Below are positions 1-10,336 of a stretch of 34,263 nt of DNA, one piece after another. The stretch lies in assembly GCA_001598975.1 (NCBI GenBank), contig BBXU01000304.1, positions 1 through 34,263 of the forward strand. Reading direction: 5' to 3'. A model generated the notes under the pieces. That model ran no database searches. It was not told where the DNA came from and worked only from the letters and a program-made list of their open reading frames with translations. Source of the DNA: Parachlorella kessleri. Its lineage: Eukaryota > Chlorophyta > Trebouxiophyceae > Chlorellales > Chlorellaceae. Numbering within the stretch: the stretch's first letter is position 1; each line of letters starts with the position of its first letter. Position numbers and translations under genes: made by a program.

Positions 1-24
1 TTTTGTTACTTTTTACTGCTGCAG

Positions 25-553
<529 letters not shown>

Positions 554-1255
554 TGCATGGCTGGGTCATGGGAATGTAGGGGTCATGGCAGGGGCTGCAC
601 GCCCAGCATGCACGAGGTTGTGACAAGGTACGGTACTAGCATTGGGCGTGGAAGTATGTGAGGGCGCCATGAACGGCAGGCAGTGCCAGAGGCCTTAGTA
701 GGAACCAACCCACCTAACGTGGCTGGCTGGATTCCAATTTGTTTTGTGAGGGATATATTATGGAGGCAGGGCTTGGTCATTGTCAGTACGGAAGGGACTT
801 CAGGGCACATATCAATGTCGCTAGGTTACTTGTTCTCTTGAGAAGCGTGGGCTGTACAGGAATTACACTGCCACCTTTGTGCTGTAGTTCATTGCATCGG
901 TTCCTCTAACAAAGGCATCGTCTGCTTGGAAGTCCTTGCTTTGCACCAGCTTTGCTTTAGGTGTCGCACTGGGTGCCTTGGCTGTGCATGCACTCATGTA
1001 GTTCCCATATAGTCTCCCTTCCTGCATTTGGATCATGAGACTACTGCAGCGCAGATGTGGCACTGATCGCATTGAATCAGAGGCTTCCAACGCCGCCTGG
1101 CAGTCAACATTGCTGGTTGTCACGAGTGGCGCTGCCACGTGGGCGCGGACAGCGTGCAAAGCAAGGCGCTACTTGTCCTCCCCCCTGGAGCCGCTTCTTG
1201 AGCCGTCGTTCGTCACTCCACAGCTCCTGCAGGCCTTGACTGCCACCGCACCAGC
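554..1255. other. Intergenic: 3' UTR of HECT gene and 5' region of TatD gene
   Basis: No conserved coding signal is seen on either strand in about 700 bases. The left part should hold the 3' UTR of the HECT ligase gene, but I found no TGTAA signal close to its stop. The right part is the promoter and 5' UTR of the TatD gene. Confidence 0.6.
1136..1141. promoter_or_regulatory. G-box-like palindrome CACGTG upstream of TatD gene
   Basis: CACGTG within the 8-base palindrome CCACGTGG lies about 115 bases upstream of the TatD start codon. G-boxes are bound by plant and algal bZIP and bHLH factors. A six-base match can occur by chance, so this is only a candidate site. Confidence 0.25.
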
Positions 1256-3076
1256 ATGACAGGATCAGATCTTCGACTCTTTGATGCGCACTGCCATGTG
1301 CAGGTGCAGAACAGTGTTCAATATGCGAATAGGTGAAACCAGCTCGTCCGAGAGCTGTGGGATATCGACAAGGGTGACGGGACAGGCCTTCCTTCCTGTT
1401 GCAGGACGAGAGGCTTGAGCCTGACCTGCCAGCAGTGCTTGCCCGGGCGAGGGATAGCAGCCTGTGTTACCTTGCCTGCAATGGGTGCTGGCCGGGCGAC
1501 TGGGATAGGGTGCTGCAGCTTTCGCAGGAACATCCATTTATAATCCCCAACCTTGGGCTTCACCCCTGGTTAGCCCAGCGCTGTAATCGCTTAAGCTGTT
1601 CATTCTTAGTAGTAGCTGGCAAAGGCTGTGCTGAGTTGCTTTCGCAGACTTCCGCAGGTGGATCGAGAGGCGAAGCAGCAACTGGCTGCAGGATCTGAGG
1701 CAAAAGCTTGTTAACAACCCGCGTGCGGGGCTTGGTGAGGTAAGCTTCCATGCCCACATGTCAGGCAACAGCGTGCAACCATCAAACTGCGCAGGTCAGC
1801 TTCGTGCTTGGGACCGTCAGACATTGCCGATGGATGTAATGAGGTTGGCTTGGCTTTGTCCGCTGACAGTGCCTACCGTGGCTAGTGGAGGCAAGCTCGT
1901 GCAGCGAGCCCATTCAGGCAACAATTTGCCCACCATCTCTGTGCAGTGTGGCATAGACAAGGGGCCTAAGGCACCCAAGGTCGACGTGGCCTTGCAGCTT
2001 GACATCTTTACGCAGCAACTGCAGCTAGCACAGGAGCTGAGGAGACCAGTCTCGGTATGGCCTCGCACTGCATGGTGGTTTTGTGTTTGATGCAATTAGA
2101 GTGATAACTTAACAACCGAGGAAGGCCGGCATTCAGGAGGCATTCACTTGTACCTATTCATGGCCTGCTTGCGTGAGAGGTGCAGACTGTGCAAGCTTTG
2201 CCATGCAGATACACTGCGTCCGCGCGTTTGGCAACGTGCATGAAGCGCTCCTGCAGCTACGCATAGATGTGCCAGTCGTATTGCACTCTTACACTGGCAG
2301 TCAGGAGATGGTCACCACTTTTAAGCAGCTGCCACGCATCTACTTCTCGCTCTCTGGCTCCCTTACTAAGGTACCGCCAGAGAAGGCTATTGGCATGGTA
2401 GGTTAGTAAGGCATGGGTGCGCCTTGCATGCCCAGGGGAGCATGTATTTTTGTTGGTACAGGAGGGGCAGTGGAGGGGTACTGCACCTCGGTCCCGGGTG
2501 TGGGAGCAGTGCAACGCACCAGTCTGGCCTTCATCGGATCTTGGTGCACTGTTCTTGGCCAACCCATGACTTGTAGGCACTAGGTCATGTCCCATCCAGA
2601 ACAGCGACTACTCATGCAGGTCAGAAGTATCCCTCATGACCGATTACTCCTGGAGAGCGACAGCCCAGATGGCATTCTTGCATTAAGGAACGCCTGGCTG
2701 GAGCTACTGCCTAATGCTGAAGGCTTGTTACCGGAGCTGAAGCAATATGAAGAAAGGAACGAGCCCAGTGTCATAAGGTATGGAGGGGCAGCATGCATTG
2801 ACTGACAGTACCCTTGTAATATGAGTACTTGAAAAGCGGACTTACTCTGTAGCCCAGAAGGGGCTGTCCAGCCACTGTTTCCTTGCTGGTGCGGCACTGG
2901 GCCAAATATGGGTAAGGAGGTGGAGGCATGGACGGCAAGTCCTTGTACTCTCGAGGCACTTAAACTTGCTGCATTTCTGCAGGAGTACACTTAAACTGGT
3001 TGCTTTGATACTTGAGCTCCCTGAGGAGCAAGTGGCAGCTATAACTTGTAGAAATGCACAGCATGTGTTTCTGTGA
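1256..3076 (+). CDS. TatD-family metal-dependent hydrolase/DNase
   Basis: TatD enzymes are TIM-barrel metallohydrolases, several of which act as 3'-5' exonucleases on DNA or RNA. Exons: 1256-1303, 1405-1568, 1658-1739, 1947-2054, 2209-2397, 2620-2777 and 2983-3076. They total 843 bases and encode 280 residues, close to the usual family length of about 260-300. The full metal site is visible: H12 and H14 in FDAHCHV, E98 at the exon 3/4 junction (GLGE), H136, H160 in VLHSYTGS, and D211 in LLLESDSPDG. GLHPW around residue 71 is also a family hallmark. The ATG at 1256 puts the DAHCH motif at residue 10, as expected. No targeting peptide is evident, so a cytosolic or nuclear location is inferred. 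The gene converges on the cyclin gene. Confidence 0.93.
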
Positions 3077-3124
3077 AGTGCTGGGAACGGCAACTGAGCT
3101 TTTCTGTTCTGGGTCAAGATCAGT

Positions 3125-3129
3125 TGTAA
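3125..3129 (+). terminator. Likely polyadenylation signal TGTAA of TatD gene
   Basis: TGTAA lies 49 bases after the TatD stop codon. It is the predominant polyadenylation signal in chlorophycean algae. A second TGTAA at 3201-3205 is an alternative. Confidence 0.5.
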
Positions 3130-3368
3130 ATATCCAGGAGGCCGGTTGAGCCTAGCCCTGGCAACTCGTCAGCATGGGAAGTCAGTCGCTGTCAACAATT
3201 TGTAACAACAGCAACGTGGTTCAAGTTCAGGGCGTCAGCCCACGTTTCCAGTGGGCTAGCGCAGCAGTGGGCAGTAATCACCCGCAGAAGCAAGGTGTAA
3301 GGGAAGCAATAGCAAAACTTTGCAACAACACGGCGGAGCAGAGGAGAAAGACAACAAGTGCTGGTACT

Positions 3369-3373
3369 TTACA
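3369..3373 (-). terminator. Likely polyadenylation signal TGTAA of cyclin B gene
   Basis: Read on the minus strand, TGTAA lies about 100 bases beyond the cyclin stop codon at 3472-3474. With the TatD signals at 3125 and 3201 it defines a compact tail-to-tail arrangement of the two genes. Confidence 0.5.
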
Positions 3374-3471
3374 TGCTATGTGCTTGGCTATTGGCGTGGC
3401 TTCCTAAGCTAACTCATTCCCGAGGTACCCTAGCTAGGCATATCATCTATCTGACGCTCTCTGAGGTACGG

Positions 3472-6176
3472 TCACTCGAGCTGAGCCTCCTGCAGCAGAG
3501 CCAGCGGGGACTCCAAGGCAGCCACCCGGCCAAACTTGTCGTTGGAGTATTTCTTCATCACTGCGCTGAGGCTGGCATTGGGGGCCTTGCGGTGCAGGCT
3601 TGAAAGAGCAGCGGCACAGTCTAGGATAGACTCCTCAGAGTAGCCAGAGTGGCGCTGCAGGGCGTGCGGGTAGGAAGGTGACCTGCAATACAAGAGTAAG
3701 TCCTTTGCTTGCGGCTGCCTTCACCGTGCTTCATCACAGCCGCTTCTCTTCTAAGAGAACACTGCTTCCAGAATAGGTCACTCACGCACGCTCCAGCTTG
3801 TCCTTTGCGCCCAGCCCTGACCACAGTCCACAGCAAAGACCTCAAGTCGGCCATTGGGACACACCACACTAAGAAGATGATTACCATACACACCTGCCCA
3901 GCGCTACGTTGGCTGCATACACTGCGCTGGCTGCCAGCATGCTGTAGGGGTACTTGAGCATGCTGTAGTCGGGCAGCGCCAGCTCAACAAGATAGGAAGC
4001 GTAGAAGGCCACCTCCCTGCAGCGAAAGGGACTAAGTCAACTGGATAGCATGGACAACCACAGCAGCGAACCAGCTGCAAGGATGCTCTTGCCTAGAAAA
4101 ATCAACCAGTCTAAGAAGTTAATTGATTGACGTTGAGTGTATTTGGGTGGCAGAGAATTTTACCCTGCCCATAGCTCACACCTGGGCTCAGACCTAACTC
4201 ACTTGTCCTCAAGGGCTCCGGCAGCCCTCAGGAAGCGTTGAAGGAAGTTGTAGGGGGTGGGAACGGTGAGGTTGAAGCGCAGCACGTTGAGCATGATTTT
4301 CTCCATGTTAAGGATCTGGTCACGAGTGTAGGCGCGGTCCGAGATGTACACAAAGTCGCGCACCTCGGGGGCCCAAATCTCCTGCAAGCAGGCAACACAG
4401 AGCTCGATGACTACCACTCCGTCCTGGGATGAGGAAAGAATTGTGCACCTGTCGCCACCGACACATCGTCACTCCCAAAACACAGCCGTCGCAGCTCACC
4501 TCATACTTGGAGGCTATGAGCATGGCAGTCACGCCCACCTGCAGCCACGCCATGTACACTCTGTTTGTTTGACAAAGCTCCAGTGAAACGTCAAGGCCAG
4601 GGCTGACATCAAGCTCCCACGTTTGTCCATTCTTTACTGCTCCATGCAAGCACAGGACCAGGAGGACCCCAAGGCATTGTCACTCGTACTCACAAGCTGG
4701 AGGTGCTTGCGCGTCACTTGCTTCTTCTCCAGGAAGCGGTCAATCAGGTTGGTGGTCAGGTACAGCGTCTCAGGCATCAACTGCAGCAACCAAGACAATT
4801 AATATATTGGTATGATTGCGGCGAAAATGGTGTGAACCTGAACTGGTTGGTAGGCTACAACCTAGGGCGCTGGTGCACGGCACTGCCCTTGCAAAGCTCG
4901 CGTGAGGCTCCCACGTCACCCCCAGCGAGTAGTGTAACTGCACCACCTAGTCAGCACAGTGCAGGCCTCGGTGTCAAACTAGGCCAACACCTCACCTTGA
5001 ACTTGAGGTGCACGTCAACCAGCCAGTCAATGAGGATAGCACGCATCTTGTCGTTGATATCTTGCTGCACAGGGCATGAGGCTGGCTTTTTGAGTGCTGA
5101 TATCAGTAACAGACGGGGTGAAGATTGCTTCAGCAACAGGTGCAAGGCAAGCAGATAGGACCAACTGTGCGCTTGGGAAACTTGCAAGCCACGACTGCGC
5201 CCTTACCTGGCGGGACATGTAGTCAGGGGACACCCTCAACAGAGGCTCCATGCGCTTGTAGTACCCAAAGATGTCAGCCACAAAGTCAGTGGCAGCCAGT
5301 GGGTCCTCCTTGTCGCACGAGTCAATGTCAGGCAGCGGGGAGGGCGGGCAGACCGCAGCCTTATGCGATTTGCCGCCAGACACTGCCACCTCGCTGCGGT
5401 CCTGCAGCGCCTGACTCATGCTGCGACGCGTTGCTGGCTTGCGTACAACTGGGGCGGGGGCTACTGCCGCCGGTGCCTGCGCGCTGACCACTGGCACACT
5501 GCTATCCCTAGGCCGCAGGCCGCTGGTGCGCGGCTTGGGCACTGCGGCGGCCTGCAGGGCGGCACCGGCAGATCAAGGTCAAGCAGTTCAGCGCACACAT
5601 GCGTCTGGGCACACACCAGCGGGTGACTCCCTCTTTGGTTCCCATTCACCAGGAGCAGAGTAGTGCACTGAAGGTAGCAATCCAACAGTAGCCAGCCTTG
5701 CCTGGGCATTGGTGGGGGCAGGCACGCTAGCGGCTACCATAGCTGCCCGGCTCCTTGTAAGCACACCAGGCCGGCCCTGCATGACAAATCGGCGTCCAAT
5801 AAGGGTCCGCCTAACGGTTGTACTTGATAAGCAACAGTTTCTGCAGCGACAGACACAATCCAGCTATGTTCACCTGTCCTCCCTCCATCTTGGCCTCAGC
5901 GGCCTTGCCGTCCTTGCCATTAACGTGCACCTTTGAGTTGAAGCCGCCAACCAGGTTTCCAATGTCCCCCAAGGCCCTGCAGAGCCCAGTGAAGGTGTGG
6001 ATCTGTAGCACCTGAACGCTGGCACACCGATTGGCCGCAACAGTTACCGGCCAGCCAGGGCCGCCTCACCTCCTGCTTGTAGGAGCAGCTAGACCCTTGC
6101 CCGCGGGCACGTGGGCCTTCGCATCGCGAAGGTTGAGGCCGTTTTCGGCGTCCACCTGCTGCCGGGCGCACTGCAT
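3472..6176 (-). CDS. CYCB: B-type mitotic cyclin
   Basis: B cyclins activate CDK1-type kinases at mitosis and are destroyed by the APC/C. Exons, in transcript order: 6176-6070, 5976-5874, 5776-5702, 5551-5207, 5064-4996, 4780-4694, 4538-4500, 4381-4203, 4016-3894 and 3682-3472. They sum to 1338 bases, 445 residues. A destruction box RRALGDIGN lies at residues 35-43, and its second Arg codon is split by intron 1. The N-terminal cyclin fold includes MRAILIDWLVDVH (about 217-229), LMPETLYL and IASKYEEIWAPE. The C-terminal fold begins near VPTPYNFLQRFL. The order of motifs matches plant CYCB. Intron 3 has a GC donor; all others are GT-AG. The ATG at 6176 is the first in the exon carrying the start of the D-box. 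Assignment to CYCB1 or CYCB2 is left open. Confidence 0.95.
5552..5701 (-). other. GC-AG intron in cyclin B gene
   Basis: On the minus strand exon 3 ends CCCAG followed by GCAAGG, and the intron ends CTGCAG before GCCGCC. The 150-base intron joins exons in phase 0, between residues 95 and 96. No GT donor nearby keeps the frame and the family-like sequence LTRS...TNAQ, so a GC donor in an otherwise strong consensus context is the best reading. Confidence 0.7.
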
Positions 6177-7729
6177 CCTTGCAGCTTGGCTAGCTACCCT
6201 TCCAGCCTATGCTAGTCCTAGCTATTTGACCACTGAAGGGACGCTGATGAGACTGTGCTCTGTCTCCCCTCTGTTCTTGCCTAAATTCGGAATTAGGGCG
6301 GGAGGTTAGTAGTAGCTGACAAACTCCCCCCCCCTCCCCCAGGGAAGGGAACAATTGAAGGCAAATGGAAATACCTTGCAGTTATGGATTAGAGCCTACA
6401 CCTTCCTAGAGATATACGCACGAGATACACCTCGGTTGCAGGCCAGCCAAGGCCGTGTGCAGGCATGTGCACATTTCTGGATCTGCCTCTGCGTTGGTGT
6501 TTCTCTTGATGTGTGAGTATGATTCAGGTAAACACGTGAGCTTCGTCTTCTACCTCGGTTTTTTACAACCGCACATTGCAAGGGTCGACTGTCAGTGTGG
6601 GATGCCGACCAGGCGGCCTGAAGCAGCTTTTGCCAGGGAAGTCTTGTAGAGGGAAAGCACTGTTTTGTGGCTGTGCCTGGCTCAGTATGGTTTTAGCGTT
6701 ATGTTTTTTCTGGCTGGCCTTGGACACCTGCACAGGCAGGCCCGTCTGGTGTACAGCCCCCGCAAGCCCGTCTGGCTTAGGAACCCCTCCTTGTGAGTCA
6801 CAGCTGGCACTTGCACAAATCACGTCTGCAAGCAGCCATTGGTACTAGTAGTTGTGAACCACTTCCCATGAGTGATGAGAAAAGGCCAACTATGGTCTCC
6901 TCAAAACCACCAAACCTCCATGCTGGCTTCTGGTCATTGGTTGGTTCGCTCCCACAACATAACAGAGGGCTTGTACACAGATATCATTGCCCGGCATGCA
7001 GAGCGCAACGACGGCGCTGCTGTCGTGGGAATGGGAGTATTAGCCATGTCAGGCGCTGACAAACTGGCCACACTGCATATAACAGATGAAACTGTCTAAC
7101 GCATTGCCTACAACCCTGCTATGCCTACAACCTGCACCCGCCTGCAGTATATCAACCCCAAAACATCAGCAAAGCAACCTGCCTATGCATGACACGCTAC
7201 CTATCACAAACTCAATAGTATCCCTGCCAGTGGCTAACAAAAACATTGTGGTGGCATACGAGCGACGACTGTGATGGCAGATATGCATATGACCAGCTCT
7301 TTACGAAGAACATTTGCATGACTGGGACCCACAACAGGTGACAGAGCAATAATGGACAGAAAATATCGTGGCGCGCAGGGGACAAGTATCCTTTCGCACA
7401 GTACATGGGGCAACGGGCTGCAAATAATTGCACTGGAAGTTGGGACTTAAGGGTGGGGCCGGCTACCACAGTCCACCACGTCTGCAACATTGCAGGTAGC
7501 GGCATCTGCATCCCATAAAGTGCCATCAGGGCAGGCTTGGGCCGTTCCAAGGCCGCTCCCGCAGTACACAAACGCCGCGCAGCTCCAGGGTGCCGTGAGA
7601 AGGGTGCCACCGCCCCGCGACTGCAGCAGAGACAGTGATGCGCTGCTTTAGCTGAGATGTGGTTTTTGGGGTGGCCAAGCTAAACCGCGGCGAGGAGGGA
7701 AATTGCATCTCAACTACCATGGTGCAGCT
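6177..7729. other. Intergenic: cyclin B promoter and 3' region of surface-protein gene
   Basis: About 1.55 kb with only short, compositionally unremarkable reading frames on both strands. The left end must contain the cyclin B 5' UTR and promoter. The right end must contain the 3' UTR of the minus-strand Pro/Ser-rich gene. A minus-strand TGTAA at 6567-6563 is the only chlorophycean-type poly(A) signal I saw, over 1.1 kb from the upstream stop codon. No RNA gene was recognised. Confidence 0.5.
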
Positions 7730-9949
7730 TCAATAAAGGGAGCTCCTGTGACCAGGGATACCAGTGGGGCATACCTGACACAAGCAGCTGGGTGTGTTAC
7801 ACGGCTCTTGCTTGGCGTTGGCGGGGTGGGGCGTAAGCAGCATGGTGGATGAAGGCTCAGCCGAGATGGAAGGTGGGGTGGCACTCTCAGGCTGCTGCCA
7901 AGCAGAGGGAGGTGGCGAGTGCAGGGCTGCGGGGTGGGAGGGCGGAGGAGGGGCTTGCAATGCAGGTGGGCTACGGAGCTGCGCAGGCGGCGCAACTGGG
8001 GGCAAGGCGGAAGGGCTCAACGAGACTTCTGGTGATGTGAGGGGCAGGTAGCTGCCTGACGCTGGCGCGTTGGCTGGGGAGAAGTAAAGCGGCATGCTGC
8101 CGCCAGGTGGACAGGTGGTGAATGCTGGCGCATAGGCTGGAGGGCCTTGCAGCGATGGGCTGGGTAAGTAGAGTGGTGGCTGAAGTGGCGGGGACGATGC
8201 GGTTTGAAGTGAGGCTGCAGGTGCTGGTGCTGGTGAGGATGGTTTGGGCAGCCCTTCGGTGGGGCTAAAGAGTGGCTGCATGAATGCAGGGGCCACTGCA
8301 GGGGGCGAGCCGCTGGTGAAGAAATATGGTTGGATTGGGTGAGAAGGCCACCAAGGGAAGGCGTGACGGGCGGTAGGGGAGTAGGGTGAAGGTACTGAGC
8401 TGGGGCGCACACTAGCTGGCTCTGCGATGCTGCCAGGCGGTGCATAGACAGGAGGGGCTGGCAGTGGAGGAGCATAGTAGGCAAGGGGTGGTCGGGGCGG
8501 TCGGAGGATTGGCGGTGAGACACCTCTAGGTGGCCCGACGGCAAAGATTGGCCAGCCTTGCCAGCGACGCCCTGCAGCAGGGCTGGGACTCGGGGCAAGG
8601 CCTGGGCTTTGGTCTGGAGGTGGGAAGTGCGAGTGGGGCTGTGGCTGAGGCGGGCTGCTGGTTGCCAAAGAGGGCGGCGCTCGTTTCGGCGAGCGTGACA
8701 GTGGTAGGGGGGGCAGCTGTGGTGGAGGTAGGTGAGGTGGGGATGGAGATGGAGGTGGTACTAGTGCCTCCTGCGGCTGGGGCTGGCTAGGAGAGTCCAC
8801 GCCAGGGGAGAGGGACTGGGCTGTCAGACCAGGAGGCGAACTGCCTTCAGTCGAGCAAGCAGCAGTGCCAGGCTGACATCCCAAGGTGGCAGCCACTGAA
8901 GCTCCTGGCCTGTATGTGGCGACTCCAGCACCTAGCAGAGTGGTGTCGATGGCTCGTTGGACGGCGCCCGGCACAGCGGCGGCTGCCACCACTCTCTCAC
9001 TCTCTCGCTTGTTGTCCACTTGAACCTCAACTGCACATGGTCAACACACAAGCTTGCAGCGGTCTATTTGATATGTCTACATCCATTTATCCCAGCCCCC
9101 ACAAGCCACCTGGTTGGCTGGCATGGTGCCCTGGTAGGCAAGCACCCCAGAAAACTGGGATCCTGCGCTAATGCATATCACCCACCAACTGCGGAAACAC
9201 AAGGGGCGAAGAATGCCCAAGCAGGACATATGTTCTTAGGATGGGCATGCAGATTACTCACTGTTGATGATGAGTGAGGCTTGAGCCTGGAGAAGCCGCC
9301 GCCCTGGTTGCGCCGCCTCTACACAGCTAGGGCTGCAAGCTGACTGCGGCACATTGAGAGCATCTGCCAGGCCCTGGACGTAGGATGTCTGGGCCTCGGA
9401 CATCCAGGCTGCGCAGGACGCCCCTGCAAGAAGCACCAAGCACAGCTGACAGAACCCTTTCAAGGTGGACTCGGCATGTCTTAGTCCCCCAGGACGGGGC
9501 CCTGCTGCCATGCAAGCTCGTCACCAGTATCCCAACCTGTCCCGCGCCTGACACTCACCCGTTGTTGTGAGGCGTATGTGGACAGCCAAAGCGCTACTAG
9601 CTGCACTCAAGCGGCCCGTGGCCGTCAAAATGCCCAGGACAGCTGCCACGGAAACCACTGCAAAGCCCACAAGTGCCACCCAAGCCCTTTGCCGGCAGGG
9701 AGCTTTGCAAGCATTTGCGGACTCGCTGCACGTGGCCTCCAAGGCAGTATTGGCTTCGCTTTCTTGGTGTGATTCTGGAGGCAGCCCTGCTGGGGCCTCC
9801 AGGATGTGAACAGCGCACACCCCGTCTTCGACGTCTTTGGGCTCCTCTTGGGTGCCATTAAGCTGAGAGGAGGACACCTCAACAGACGAGTTTCGTCGAG
9901 GGCCATAAGTCAGGACGCTGGTGTTGTCTCTGATGACACCGATTGGCAT
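7730..9949 (-). CDS. Single-pass membrane protein with Pro/Ser-rich extracellular tail
   Basis: No named family was recognised. Exons: 9949-9559, 9423-9262 and 9030-7730, giving 617 residues if the last exon reads to TGA at 7730-7732. Residues 1-88 are hydrophilic with no signal peptide. One hydrophobic helix follows at about 89-112 (AWVALVGFAVVSVAAV), preceded by CRQR, so a type II topology is inferred. Next comes a module with a strand (ALAVHIRLTT), a helix (YVQGLADALNV), RRLLQ, and a second strand and helix (ASLIINIEVQVDN). This pattern recurs in green-algal surface proteins. The rest, over 400 residues, is Pro/Ser/Ala-rich with PPPSPSPP and PPPQLPPLP blocks like hydroxyproline-rich cell-wall glycoproteins. 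The 3' end is unsure: CAG followed by GTATGC near 7775 could be a donor to a further exon. A 5' UTR intron ending at about 9967 is possible. Confidence 0.68.
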
Positions 9950-10336
9950 GGTGTCCGAATCCTGCACAAGGCAGATTCATTACTTTTATGAGTGATTCTC
10001 AGTCTTCCTGGCGTTGCAACGTGATGCACCTGGCTCGTAACGCAGAGTCAATCGTGTCAAGGCGCGCCCGCTTCGATGCGCGCTCAAGATCCAATCCCCT
10101 GATGATGTCTGTGCATAGGCACAATTCTTGCTTCTTTGTCAAGGGCTTCCCAACATAGGGAACTGTCCAATGGGAGCTCGTCGGTGTACTGTCACTGCCT
10201 TCTGACCAGCTGCACCAGCACTTACACAGCGGACGTAGCGGCTGGTCTATCCTTCAAACCCGTCAAAAACAATTAAAACGGCTTCCGTTTTGCTTGCTCT
10301 GTTGCGAATCCTGCGCCCCTGCTTGTCGTGGTGTGA
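9950..10336. promoter_or_regulatory. Short divergent intergenic region
   Basis: 387 bases separate the start codons of the surface-protein gene (minus) and the SMP-C2 gene (plus), so both promoters must lie here or overlap. An in-frame TGA directly precedes the ATG at 10337, so the plus gene cannot extend upstream without splicing. I see no clear TATA box. Confidence 0.45.

Noticed and set aside
7794..8790. Gly/Val/Glu-rich open frames on the plus strand
   Set aside because: They are antisense to the Pro/Ser-rich exon; compositional bias keeps stop codons away.
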